Shown: positions 50,472-58,808, counted from the first letter of the stretch. The stretch: 61,738 bases of DNA from Kitasatospora sp. NBC_00315 (GCF_041435095.1 NZ_CP108026.1:1-61738), one strand, 5' to 3'. The notes: generated by a model not told the origin, from the letters alone. Numbers and translations: made by a program.

Positions 50472-50750
50472 ATGAACACCGTCCAGGAACTGCGCGCCGC
50501 GCTGCGCGCCGGCCACGGCTTCCCCGGCGACGCGGAGCGCCTGGCCGCCGAGCAGCTGCTGCGCCGGGTGCCGGCGGACTGGCTCGACCAGGCCGACCGC
50601 GTCGGCACGGTTGTGGACCTGGTCACCGTTGCCGAGATCGTCACCGCCTACCGCGGCCGCGTACTGCTGAGCGCCGACTCGGAGACGGCCGACGCCGTGG
50701 ACCAGCGCGCTGGGGCGGACGGCGAGGCGGACCGGAGTGCGGCCGAGTGA
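50472..50750 (+). CDS. Small hypothetical protein
   Basis: A 92 aa protein from the ATG at 50472. Helical (AERLAAEQLLRRVPADWLDQ; VVDLVTVAEIVTAYRGRVLL). It overlaps the next start by four bases (GTGA). No family was recognised. Confidence 0.65.
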   Translation: MNTVQELRAALRAGHGFPGDAERLAAEQLLRRVPADWLDQADRVGTVVDLVTVAEIVTAYRGRVLLSADSETADAVDQRAGADGEADRSAAE

Positions 50751-51052
50751 GACGGGTCAAGCGCCGGGAAGCCCGCAGGGCGGGGGAACACGTCGAGCAG
50801 CTGCGTCCGCTGCTGCCAGACTGGCTGACCATGAATGCCGAACACCGCCGCCCGCTGTACCGCCCGTTCTCCGAGCCCTCCACCGACAACCCCGCCCCGG
50901 CCGACGGGCGGGCCCGGCTGCTCGCCGTCGAGCGGGCCCCTTTCCTGGAGCCGGCCCACGACGACGTCGCCGTGCCCGCGGTCGTGCCGGGCGGTCGCCG
51001 CCGGCTGGGGCCGGGCGCCCTCGCCGGGCCGGCCGCCGGATCCGAGGGCTGA
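50747..51052 (+). CDS. Small hypothetical protein
   Basis: A 101 aa protein from the GTG at 50747, coupled to the previous gene. Basic start (VRRVKRREARRAGEHVEQLR), then Pro/Asp/Ala-rich and probably disordered. Seven bases before the XRE gene. Confidence 0.55.
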   Translation: MRRVKRREARRAGEHVEQLRPLLPDWLTMNAEHRRPLYRPFSEPSTDNPAPADGRARLLAVERAPFLEPAHDDVAVPAVVPGGRRRLGPGALAGPAAGSEG

Positions 51053-51059
51053 GCACGCT

Positions 51060-51500
51060 GTGGTCTCCGGAACCTTCGCCGAGAAGCTGGACCACCTGTT
51101 CCGCACGGTCCACCCCGCCGGCCGCGGCCCGTACACCCTTCAGGAGGCCTCCGAGGCGATCGGGGCCGGGGCGGGCGAGGGCCGGGCGGGGCTCTCGGCG
51201 AGCGCGATCCAGAAGCTGCGGATCGGGACCAAGACGAATCCGACGATGCGCACGATCGAGAGCCTCGCCCGTGTCTTCGGCGTCGCCCCGCAGTACTTCT
51301 TCGACGACGCGCCGCCCGCCGGGCCGGCCGACCCCGGGCTCCTGGCGGCCGTGGACGTGCCGGGGGTGCGGGCCCTGGCCCTCGACGCGGCCGCCCTGTC
51401 CCAGGAGAGCCGCGCCGCGGTGCACGCCATGGCGGTGCGGCTGCGCGAGCTGGAGGCCGGCGCGGTCACGCCTCGGCGAGGATCAGGGCGCTCTCGATGA
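51060..51500 (+). CDS. XRE-type helix-turn-helix protein
   Basis: A 146 aa protein from the GTG at 51060. The DNA-binding part is YTLQEASEAIGAGAGEGRAG, then LSASAIQKLRIGTKTNPTMR and TIESLARVFGVAPQYFFDD, the pattern of small Streptomyces XRE regulators. Its last 35 bases overlap the convergent gene at 51466. It may control the adjoining zinc-finger module. Confidence 0.78.
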   Translation: MVSGTFAEKLDHLFRTVHPAGRGPYTLQEASEAIGAGAGEGRAGLSASAIQKLRIGTKTNPTMRTIESLARVFGVAPQYFFDDAPPAGPADPGLLAAVDVPGVRALALDAAALSQESRAAVHAMAVRLRELEAGAVTPRRGSGRSR

Positions 51501-51951
51501 CCGAGCACAGCGCCGGCAGGTCCCGGACCGGGTCGCCCAGGACGGTGCTGGGCGCGGCGGCGGCGACGGCGCCGACGACGACCAGGGCGAGCTGCTCCGC
51601 CGTCGTCAGGTCCGGGGCGCAGCCGGCCGCGGTGGCGCCGAGCACGACGTAGGCGTCCAGGGCGTAGCGCAGCTCGCCGGTGATCTCGCCGTCGCCGTCG
51701 GGCAGGATCTCGCGACCCAGCACCTGGCGCACCGCTGCGGCGAACATCTGCAGCACCCGCTGGTGCCCCTGGTCGCCTTGGCGGGCCGCCACCGTCTCGG
51801 CCCAGAGGGCGGCCCGCTCGCCGACGGCGCCCGCGTCGGCGATGGCCTCGAGCACCTCGTCGCTCACCGGCTCCGGCTCGAACCGGGTGTGGTGGTCGAC
51901 CGGCTGCGAGAGGGGCCGCAAGGACAGGGGCAGGGAGAGAGAGGTCGTCAT
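51466..51951 (-). CDS. Helical protein of the zinc-finger module, copy A
   Basis: A 161 aa protein from the ATG at 51951. The C-terminal half (TTAEQLALVVVGAVAAAAPS, TVLGDPVRDLPALCSVIESA) matches the product of the gene at 54141 (LTRAERVALLAVGALVLEMP, AVLGDFDQILPEVCAAIGEA), so the two are paralogues. No known family. It diverges from the zinc-finger gene at 52367 across a palindrome-rich spacer, as copy B does. Confidence 0.7.
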   Translation of the reverse strand: MTTSLSLPLSLRPLSQPVDHHTRFEPEPVSDEVLEAIADAGAVGERAALWAETVAARQGDQGHQRVLQMFAAAVRQVLGREILPDGDGEITGELRYALDAYVVLGATAAGCAPDLTTAEQLALVVVGAVAAAAPSTVLGDPVRDLPALCSVIESALILAEA

Positions 51952-52366
51952 GGCCGGTGAACCGCTCCCGGCCCCGGACGGTCACGGCCCGGCCGGGCCC
52001 GGTCGCGGTAAGCGGCATGCACCCCCCGGCCCCGAGAACGTCCTCGAGGCCGGGCAGCTCGGCGCCGGCGGCCCGGGGAGTGCTGCATCCGGAACTGCCC
52101 GCCGCAGGTCAGCGCGGCGCTGCACTTCGGCCGACCGAACGGTCGTTGCTGCACCGTGCAGCGCTGCGCTTTGCGGGTGCAACGCCCGGGTTCCGTTGCT
52201 GCAACGAAACGCCGCCGCACTCCGGGGCCCTGTTCGGGCTGGGGTTTCGTTGCTGCAACGAAACCCACCGGTGCGCTGCGCGGCCTGGCGGCCTGGCCCC
52301 GGTTGTCCCGGTGAGATGGGGCCCGGCTTCGGGGGCGGTGCAACGAAACCCGTAGGGTCAGCGGGT
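51952..52366. promoter_or_regulatory. Palindrome-rich divergent spacer of module A
   Basis: It holds a 25 bp box with AACTGCCC and GCAGGTCAG (52091-52115), the 21 bp near-palindrome GTTCCGTTGC-T-GCAACGAAAC (52190-52210), the perfect 25 bp palindrome GGGTTTCGTTGC-T-complement (52242-52266) and a half site GCAACGAAACCC (52340-52351). The last is 15 bases before the zinc-finger start. Confidence 0.8.
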
Positions 52367-53743
52367 ATGAGCGTGGATCAGCCGGCCCTTGTCGACCTGC
52401 CGCTGCGGCCCCCGGGCGCGTGCGAGGGGTGCGGCCGCGCGCTGCGACCGGCCGGGACCGGACGCCCGCCCCGGTTCTGCGGCTCGACGTGCCGCTCGGC
52501 CGCGCACCGCCGCCGAGCCAAGACCGTCACGCAAACGCCGCAGGCCACCGCCCCCACCGCCCCCACCGAGGCGCAGCCCGAGTACCGGGCGCGGCTGCTG
52601 GAGGGCGCCGACGCGGTCACCGCCGCCACCCTCGCGCTCGCCGACGCCCTCGACCAGGGCGAGGCCCCCGACCGGACGGCGGGCGCCCTGCGACTGCTGC
52701 TCGCCGCCGCCACGCAGTTGACCGACCGCGCCACCCTGGAAGCCGGACCGGCAGCCGGTGCAACGAAACCCCGGGCCGCCGACGGGGCACAGCCGGCCCT
52801 CCCGGCGCCCCGCGGCGACGACTTCCGTGACGGCAACGAAACTCCGCCCGCCCCGCCAGAGCCCGCAGCGCCCGCGTTCCGTGGCGGCAACGAAACCCCG
52901 CCCACCGCCCACGCGCCGGCGCCCGCCGCTGACGGCCCGGCGCCCGCAACCGCCCGCCCGGCCCCCGCGGCCGTCACCGTTCCCCACCCGGACAACAGCG
53001 ACCTGCAGCCCGACACGGTGCTGCGCGCCACCTCCGACCCGGCGCGCCGCTTCGGACCCCCGAACCGCACCGACGACCTCGAGCTCACCTTCGGTCCGGG
53101 CTGGACGACGTCGTCCTGGACCGCGTCGCAGGCCCGCAACATCCACCAGCTCCACCACCACGGCGCCCGCGTCGGCTGGGCCGCGCTGCTCGGTGACGGG
53201 CCGTGGGGCCTGGGCGGCTGGATCGCGGTGCTGCACCTGGCCGACGGCCGCGCCGAGCCGCTGCTCGCAGGCCTCGGCCGGCCCCGCTTCCACCGCGACC
53301 AGGGCGAGGCCCTCGACGCCCTGCGCAGCGCCCGCCTCACGCCACCGGCCACCGCCGCGCGAACCCCCGACAGCGTTCGTCCGGCGCTGCGGACCTCCGG
53401 GTGGATCGGCCCGCGGGCGGTCGAGCCCGGCCTGGTGACGGTGCCCCGTGAGCCGGTCCTGCGCGGCCTGCCTGACATCGACGCCACCCGCCCGCTCGAC
53501 CCGTCCGTCTTCGGCGACTACTGGAAGCTGCTCGGCTGGACCGTGCAGCCGGACGTCTGGCTGGTCACCGGGGAAGGCCACACCGTGGGCTGGGTCGAGC
53601 GGGGCGTCGTGGACCCGACCCTGTGGGTCGCCATCTACGAGCAGGCCTTCCTCGTCACCGGCGGCACCGACTACCCGATCCTCCACGACACCCCCGAACA
53701 GGCCGCCCACACCGTCATGAAGGCCTACCTGCAGCAGGTCTGA
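52367..53743 (+). CDS. Zinc-finger protein of the duplicated module, copy A
   Basis: A 458 aa protein from the ATG at 52367. Residues 19-42 hold CEGCGR...FCGSTCRSAAHRR (Cys 19, 22, 38, 42), the short FCxxxCRxxAHR finger common in actinobacteria. A helical piece (VTAATLALADALDQGEAPDR) and a disordered Ala/Pro linker (~125-215) follow. The conserved DLELTFGPGWTTSSW...GPWGLGGWIAVLHLADG block is shared with the gene at 55540. A second related block is WKLLGWTVQPDVWLVTGEGH. The linker DNA repeats the palindrome half sites of its own upstream region. Function unknown; a DNA-binding role is inferred from the finger. Confidence 0.78.
   Translation: MSVDQPALVDLPLRPPGACEGCGRALRPAGTGRPPRFCGSTCRSAAHRRRAKTVTQTPQATAPTAPTEAQPEYRARLLEGADAVTAATLALADALDQGEAPDRTAGALRLLLAAATQLTDRATLEAGPAAGATKPRAADGAQPALPAPRGDDFRDGNETPPAPPEPAAPAFRGGNETPPTAHAPAPAADGPAPATARPAPAAVTVPHPDNSDLQPDTVLRATSDPARRFGPPNRTDDLELTFGPGWTTSSWTASQARNIHQLHHHGARVGWAALLGDGPWGLGGWIAVLHLADGRAEPLLAGLGRPRFHRDQGEALDALRSARLTPPATAARTPDSVRPALRTSGWIGPRAVEPGLVTVPREPVLRGLPDIDATRPLDPSVFGDYWKLLGWTVQPDVWLVTGEGHTVGWVERGVVDPTLWVAIYEQAFLVTGGTDYPILHDTPEQAAHTVMKAYLQQV
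52760..52896 (+). repeat. In-gene copies of the module A palindrome
   Basis: GCAACGAAACCC at 52760-52771, TTCCGTGACG-GCAACGAAAC at 52823-52842 and GTTCCGTGGC-GGCAACGAAAC at 52876-52896. The last matches 19 of 21 bases of the intergenic copy at 52190. They encode FRDGNETPP and FRGGNETPP. Confidence 0.75.
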
Positions 53744-54140
53744 CCGGGAGCCCGCCCGCCGTCCGGCTACGCGGCCTTCGCCGACGGGCATCAAGGTGCC
53801 GGGCGGACACCCGTCACCGCCGACCCGGCGGGACAGCCGGCGCCCTGGTGAGTTTCGCATTCCTGAAACTCCCCAATGCAGGTCAGAGGCGGCATGCACC
53901 GCGTGATCTCATGTGGGCACACCCCCACCGGAGCGGCCGACTGCGCGGCCCGCGCAGTCGCCTCACGCACTCGGGGACCGGGCCGGTGAGAATCGGCGGC
54001 CGGCAGGTGAGTTCGGTGCGTACCGCCGATGATTTTCGCAGGCCGGAACTCCCCGCCGCAGGTCGCGCCGACGGCGGCGACGTCCTGGTCGTGGTGGTCG
54101 GCGGCCGGGCCCGGGCCGAGCGGCCTGCGTACGGGAGCGC
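53744..54140. other. Intergenic region with two module B repeats
   Basis: No gene was seen. GAGTTTC/GAAACTC arms at 53850-53871 lead into GCAGGTCAG (53865-53889 copy of the 25 bp box). A second, weaker copy is at 54031-54069. Confidence 0.65.
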
Positions 54141-54653
54141 TCATCTGGCCGGCCCCGACGCCGGTCCGTCGGCGGCGGCGAGCAGCATCGCCTCGCCGAT
54201 CGCCGCACACACCTCGGGGAGGATTTGGTCGAAGTCGCCGAGCACCGCGCCCGGCATCTCGAGGACCAGGGCGCCGACCGCGAGCAGCGCCACCCGCTCG
54301 GCCCGAGTCAGCAGCCGGCGGCCGGCGGCCTCCATCACCAGGAACCGGACCAGGGCGGTGAGCTCGTACCGCTGCTCGTGGTCGACGTCGCCCTCCCCGG
54401 CCGGGTCGATGGAGGACGTCACCGCGGCCACCGTGTCCGCCACCCGGCGCAGGCTGCCGCCGAGGGCGAAGAGCGGCCCGTCCACCTCGCCGACCGGATC
54501 GGCGCCCTCCAGCACACGCCCGGCCAGCACCAGCAGCCACGCCTCCACCCGGGCCCCGGTGGCGCCCGCCAGCTCCAGCGCCGCGCGCTCCGCCCCGGTC
54601 AGCTCCTGGCCCTCGTACCCGGTACCCGGCAGCGTCATCACGTTCGTCGTCAT
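54141..54653 (-). CDS. Helical protein of the zinc-finger module, copy B
   Basis: A 170 aa protein from the ATG at 54653 (MTTNVMTLPG). Its C-terminal LTRAERVALLAVGALVLEMP and DQILPEVCAAIGEAMLLAAA correspond to the paralogue at 51466. The N-terminal part is helical (RVEAWLLVLAGRVLEGADPV). Divergent from the zinc-finger gene at 55540 across 0.9 kb of palindromes. Confidence 0.7.
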   Translation of the reverse strand: MTTNVMTLPGTGYEGQELTGAERAALELAGATGARVEAWLLVLAGRVLEGADPVGEVDGPLFALGGSLRRVADTVAAVTSSIDPAGEGDVDHEQRYELTALVRFLVMEAAGRRLLTRAERVALLAVGALVLEMPGAVLGDFDQILPEVCAAIGEAMLLAAADGPASGPAR

Positions 54654-55539
54654 GCCCAGAGAACTCACCGGCGGCCGAACGGGTCACGGCGGGGCGGCGA
54701 GTTTCGCCCCGGGACGAAACTCAACCTGCCTGCGCGAAACTCCCCACCGCAGGTCAGCGCCCCGGGCCCTTTGCGGCGTACACCGTACGCCGCACTCTGC
54801 GCAGAGCGCCGACCGCCACTGCGCAAGGCCGCGCAACCGCTCTGCGCACGCCTACGCAACGCGGTGCGTTTCGACCCGCAAGACCGATGAGTTTCGCCCC
54901 GGAGCCAAACTCACCGGCCCACCCGAAACTCCCCACCGCAGGTCACACCCTGTGCGGAGCCGCCCGCAGTCGCACGAGCCCGCCACCGCACCGCCCGCAC
55001 GACGAACCCCGCTGCGCAACGCACCGGCGACCCGCTGCGCATGCGCAAGGCGCCCCTGCGTACGCAAAGGGCCGGCCTCTGCGCAGCGGGCACCAGCTGC
55101 GCAACGCACCCGGCCGACCGGATCTGCTGCGCATGCGCAGCACGTCGCAGTCGCACCCGGCCCCGGTCCGCCGCACTCTCCGCGGTGCACCAGCTCCGCG
55201 CAGCACAGGTCGGTGCGGTACTCGGGCCTGCTGCGACTGCGACCGCTGCACCGCCAGGCGCGGGGTGCAGCACCGAGCCTGCAACACCGAACCGGGCGCT
55301 GCACCTCCGCAGCGCCCCGCTGCACCCCGACGTGCAGCAGGTGCAGCGGCGCTGCTGCACCTGGTGGTGCAGCAGCGTCGCTGCACCACGGGACAACATG
55401 CCGCCCGGGCCGGGACAACATGCCCGTCCCGCACCGCCGCTCCGGTGGTTGTCCCGCCCGGACCGGCCCCGGGTTTCGCCTCGAATCGTGCGAGGCGAAA
55501 CCCGGGTGCGGCCCTGACCTGGGCGACTACCATCCGGAC
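54654..55539. promoter_or_regulatory. Palindrome array in the divergent spacer of module B
   Basis: In order: GAGTTTCG...CGAAACTC (54699-54722) plus 25 bp box (54736-54760); GCGGCGTAC-ACC-GTACGCCGC (54773-54793); CTCTGCGCAGAG (54795-54806); second GAGTTTCG element (54889-54912) plus box (54925-54949); TGCGCATGCGCA (55036-55047); TGCGTACGCA (55057-55066); GCTGCGCATGCGCAGC (55126-55141); GCTGCTGCACC-TGGT-complement (55351-55376); GGGACAACATGCC twice (55390, 55412); and a 16-base-stem hairpin with GTTTCGCCTCG arms (55468-55506), 33 bases before the gene. No convincing ORF crosses it. Confidence 0.8.
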
Positions 55540-56709
55540 ATGACCAGCACCGTGCCGCCCGTCGCCACCGACCAGCCGGCCGACGGCGACGACCAGGTCC
55601 CCCGCTGCGCCCGGCCCGAGTGCCCGAACCCGGCGACGAAGGGGCGTACCGGCCGCCCGAAGCAGTACTGCTCCCGGGCCTGCCGCAGCAAGGTCGACCG
55701 CGTCAAGGCCAAGGCCCGCGACGCCGCAGCGGACACCGTCGCACCGGCCGCTGCACCAGCCGCTGCATCGGCTGGTGCAGCGGCTGCCGAGCCCGGGCCC
55801 GCTGCGACTGCGACACCTGCATCAGCCGATGCAGCGCCCGCGGCACCCCGGCCTGCTGCGACTGCGACCGCTGCACCGGCCGGTGCAGCGCCCATGCCCG
55901 CTGCACCCGATGCTGCGACCGGGCCGGCCGGGGAGGACCGGTGGGGGGAGGACGGCCGGAAGCTGCTGGCCGTCGCCGAGGCGATGCACCGCCGGCTGAC
56001 CCGCTTCCTGGAAGAGACCTCGACCGGTGACCCGGTGGCCGCGTTCGACGCGCTGGCCAAGGTCGTGTCCGCCTACGGCACCCGCGCCTACATGACCGCC
56101 CAGGAGATCCGGGACAAGGCCCGCTGGCCCGACCTGAGCGAGCACGAGCGCATCGTCGCCCGCTCCCGCGAGCGGATCGACCGCTGGGCCGCCGACGACC
56201 CGGACGGCCCCGACACCGAACAGGACGCCCCGGACGCCGACCCGGGCAACGACACCCCGGACCCGAGTTGCGCCTCGCGGGGCGAAACCGCCGCCATCGG
56301 CGAGCACCAGGAACAGCCGCTCCCGCAGCAGCCGGCCGGGCCCGAGGCCGCGCAGAAGGCCGCGTTCACCGACCCGCAGATCCGATTCGACTTCCCGCCG
56401 TTCCTCGGCGACCTGGAACTCACCTTCGGCCCCGGCTGGGAGCTCGGCTCCTGGGACACCGAACCCGAAGCCGAAGGCGTCCTCGAGCTGTGGTTCGCCG
56501 GCAAGCCGATCGGCTGGACCGCCCCGCTCCCGGACGGCCCGTGGGGCCCGGGCGGCTCCATCGCCGCCCTCCACCGCAGCGACGGCACCGCCACCGTCAT
56601 CACCGACGGCTACGCCCGGCCCCAGTGCTACCCCAGCCCCGAACTCGCCCTGGACGCCCTCCAGCGCGCCTACACCGCCCGTACCGCCGAGGCCCCGCCG
56701 CGCCACTGA
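55540..56709 (+). CDS. Zinc-finger protein of the duplicated module, copy B
   Basis: A 389 aa protein from the ATG at 55540. Residues 23-48 are CARPEC...YCSRACRSKVDR (Cys 23, 28, 44, 48), the same kind of finger as copy A. An Ala/Pro/Thr linker (residues ~60-125) is encoded by palindromic DNA. A helical block follows (LLAVAEAMHRRLTRFLEETS; EHERIVARSRERIDRWAADD), then the shared DLELTFGPGWELGSW...GPWGPGGSIAALHRSDG domain ending near the C-terminus. It lacks the extra C-terminal block of copy A. Probably DNA-binding; role unknown. Confidence 0.78.
   Translation: MTSTVPPVATDQPADGDDQVPRCARPECPNPATKGRTGRPKQYCSRACRSKVDRVKAKARDAAADTVAPAAAPAAASAGAAAAEPGPAATATPASADAAPAAPRPAATATAAPAGAAPMPAAPDAATGPAGEDRWGEDGRKLLAVAEAMHRRLTRFLEETSTGDPVAAFDALAKVVSAYGTRAYMTAQEIRDKARWPDLSEHERIVARSRERIDRWAADDPDGPDTEQDAPDADPGNDTPDPSCASRGETAAIGEHQEQPLPQQPAGPEAAQKAAFTDPQIRFDFPPFLGDLELTFGPGWELGSWDTEPEAEGVLELWFAGKPIGWTAPLPDGPWGPGGSIAALHRSDGTATVITDGYARPQCYPSPELALDALQRAYTARTAEAPPRH
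55747..55889 (+). repeat. Perfect palindromes inside zinc-finger gene B
   Basis: A 16-base-stem hairpin (55747-55784, arms GCCGCTGCACCAGCCG) and a 20 bp perfect palindrome centred on CCGGCCGG with CTGCAC arms (55870-55889). The motif GCTGCGACTGCGACCGCTG also occurs in the intergenic array (about 55230). Confidence 0.75.
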
Positions 56710-56745
56710 CCGGCCCTCTTCTGCTGCCGTAGGGGCGGCCGTGCT

Positions 56746-56829
56746 GGTTGCCCCTGCGGTTGCCTCTGAGGTTGCCCCTGTGGTTGCCCCTGCGGTTGCT
56801 CCAGAGGTTGCCCCTGCGGTTGCTTCGAG
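56746..56829. repeat. 12 bp tandem array 1
   Basis: Seven head-to-tail 12-mers beginning GGTTGC, consensus GGTTGCCCCTGC. Then CAGTTCAGACC at 56856 and GCCGACTAC at 56891. No coding role is evident. Confidence 0.85.
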
Positions 56830-56929
56830 TTAGTCCCCTCAAAACCGCGAAACCGCAGTTCAGACCATGGGGACAACCCCCTCCGAAAACGCCGACTACT
56901 TCTATATGGGGTGGTGTGCGGCTGGCGAA

Positions 56930-57360
56930 GCTCGAGATGAGGGGTGGTGGGAGGACTGGTGGGTGGGTGGCTGAGTGGTGGGAGTGGGTGGGTGGAGCGG
57001 GGAGGGCGGGTGAGGTGGTGGGTGGAGTGGGGCGGGGTGGTGGAGCAGGTGGTGGGTGGTGAGGGCGGGGAAGGGGGGTGGAGAGCGGAGTGGAGGGGGT
57101 GGTGGGTGGTGGGTGGTGAGGGCGAAGACGTGGGTGTGTGGGCGGATGGTGGGTGAGGGCGGGGTGGGGTCGGACGTGGGTGTGCGGGTGTTGGCGGGGT
57201 GAGGGGTGGGACGGAGCGGGGAGGAGCGGGCGGGGGTCGGTGAGGGCAGGGAACGGGGCTGTGGGGGAGTGAGCGGGGGAGCTGGAGGGTTCGGGGCGGT
57301 ACGGGTGGCTGGGGGAAGGCGGAGAGCGGCGTGGAGGGCTGCGGGGGTGCGGGGGCCGCT
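56930..57360 (+). other. G-rich strand-asymmetric tract
   Basis: About 430 bp in which the plus strand is mostly G with T and A and very little C (GGGTGGG, GGTGGTGGG and similar). Many closely spaced G-runs make quadruplex formation likely on this strand. Open frames across it give Gly/Trp/Val or Pro/His/Thr products and are not credible genes. Confidence 0.7.
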
Positions 57361-57468
57361 GGCCCGGCCGCCGCCGGGCGGCCCCGTCCGGAGCGGCCAC
57401 TGGCCAGGCATCGGCGGACCCGTCCGGGCCAGGCTCCGACCTCGGGAGCGGCCGTTCCGGCCTGCATC

Positions 57469-57540
57469 TTGTGGATTGCCTTGTGGAGTGCCTTGTGAGT
57501 TGCCTCTTGAGTTGCCTTCTGAGGTGTCTTGTGAGCACCC
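57469..57540. repeat. 12 bp tandem array 2
   Basis: Six 12-mers, consensus TTGTGAGTTGCC with decay at the end. Then GCAGGTCAGACC at 57568 and GCCGACAACC at 57602. Same layout as arrays 1 and 3. Confidence 0.8.
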
Positions 57541-57872
57541 AGCCCATCGGCTCGGCTCGGTATCACGGCAGGTCAGACCCCTTGTCCAAGGTCTGGGAAA
57601 TGCCGACAACCTCTTCTTCCTGGTCTTTTGGTCTTGGTCAGTTCGTGGTTTGCACCTGCGGTGGGCTGTTGGGTTCTTGGTGTGCGTCCGGCGAAGCCGT
57701 CCGCAGACCGGCCCGGCGGCCGGCCCCGGCCCGGACTTCGTCGTGGTGGTCTGGCTCTGCCGGGGCGGTTGGTGGCGGTGGTGAGCGTCCGGCGGCGCCG
57801 GCCGCGACCGACGGGCGGCCAGGCCCGGCCGGAGCCGCGCACCCGCGCCTGTGCCGGGCTCGTTGAACCGCC

Positions 57873-58283
57873 GTGACCAGCCGCCGCGCCCTCGGCCCCG
57901 ACGCGGCCCGCGCCCTCGCCCCCAGCGCCTCCAGGACGGCCAGCAGCCGCCCTGAACCCGCCCCGCACCCGGTTCCAGCACCACCAACCCGCCCCGACGC
58001 CGCACAGGCCCTCCAGCGGCCCGCAGAGCAGGCCGCAGACGCCATCGCCGCGCTGCGCCACGTCCGCACCCCGGCCGCCGTCCTCGAAGCCGCCCTCCAC
58101 CTCGCCCAGGCCCTCCTCGACCGCCCCCGCGAAGACCCCCACCTCCTCCAGGCCGCCGAGGGCCTGGCCGCCGTCATCCCGCAGTACCTCACCCCCGCCC
58201 GCACACCCGCCGCCCCGCCGTCCGCCCGGCTGCGCCCCGCCCCGGAGCCGGCCGTCTCCGCCTTCGGCACCCTGCTGGCCTGA
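57873..58283 (+). CDS. Hypothetical helical protein
   Basis: A 136 aa protein from the GTG at 57873. The middle is a plausible helical bundle (AAQALQRPAEQAADAIAALR; AVLEAALHLAQALLDRPRED; LLQAAEGLAAVIPQYL) between Pro-rich ends. No ribosome site is evident. It lies between arrays 2 and 3. Confidence 0.5.
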   Translation: MTSRRALGPDAARALAPSASRTASSRPEPAPHPVPAPPTRPDAAQALQRPAEQAADAIAALRHVRTPAAVLEAALHLAQALLDRPREDPHLLQAAEGLAAVIPQYLTPARTPAAPPSARLRPAPEPAVSAFGTLLA

Positions 58284-58421
58284 CCCGCCGACCGCCCGCC
58301 GACCGCCCGCTGGCCGCGTGCCGGCCGCGTGCGGCGGGCCCGTCGCGGGTAGTGTTCCGGGCAGTGCCCAAGCCGCCGTGACCGGTGTGCACGCGGGCCC
58401 GGCGAGGCGAAAGTGGCCGCC

Positions 58422-58469
58422 GGAGTGCCCCGGGTGACTCCCCGGGGGCGTCCCCGGGTGGTTCCCCGG
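58422..58469. repeat. 12 bp tandem array 3
   Basis: Four 12-mers ending CCCCGG (GTGACTCCCCGG, GGGCGTCCCCGG, GTGGTTCCCCGG). Then CAGCTCAGCC at 58503 and GCCGACAACC at 58537. It lies about 340 bases before the replication-relaxation gene. Confidence 0.75.
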
Positions 58470-58808
58470 GGGGAACCTCTCGCCGGAGTTTCGACATTTC
58501 CCCAGCTCAGCCCCCAGATTCGGGCCGACCAGGATTGCCGACAACCCTCTCCCTTCCCTCTTGTACCTGTAGTTGGTGGTGTGGGTGTGGTGGGGCAGGT
58601 CGGGTTCGGGTTCGCTCCGGGTCCGGCGGGCCCTGGTGCACGCTCCCGGGCCGCTGTGGCCCTCCCTCCCGGCCGGGCGGCCGGGCGCCTCCCGGTGGTC
58701 GGCGCGGGGCCGGGCGGGCAGCGGGGGCGGGCGGCGGCGGCCCGGTGTCGGTGCTGTGCGGTAGAGCAGAGAAGATCAGCAGCACGAACCACCGGCACGG
58801 GGGCAGGC

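Noticed and set aside
52091..54949. CRISPR-like array from the repeated 25 bp box
   Set aside because: Spacing is irregular (hundreds of bases), the copies flank genes and there are no cas genes.
55041..55517. Overlapping ORFs in the palindrome array before zinc-finger gene B
   Set aside because: Open on several frames because of short repeats; Cys/Ala/Arg-rich peptides have no consistent fold.
56902..58005. Pro/His-rich minus-strand ORF across the G-rich tract
   Set aside because: Composition only reflects the strand bias; no start signal and no domain.
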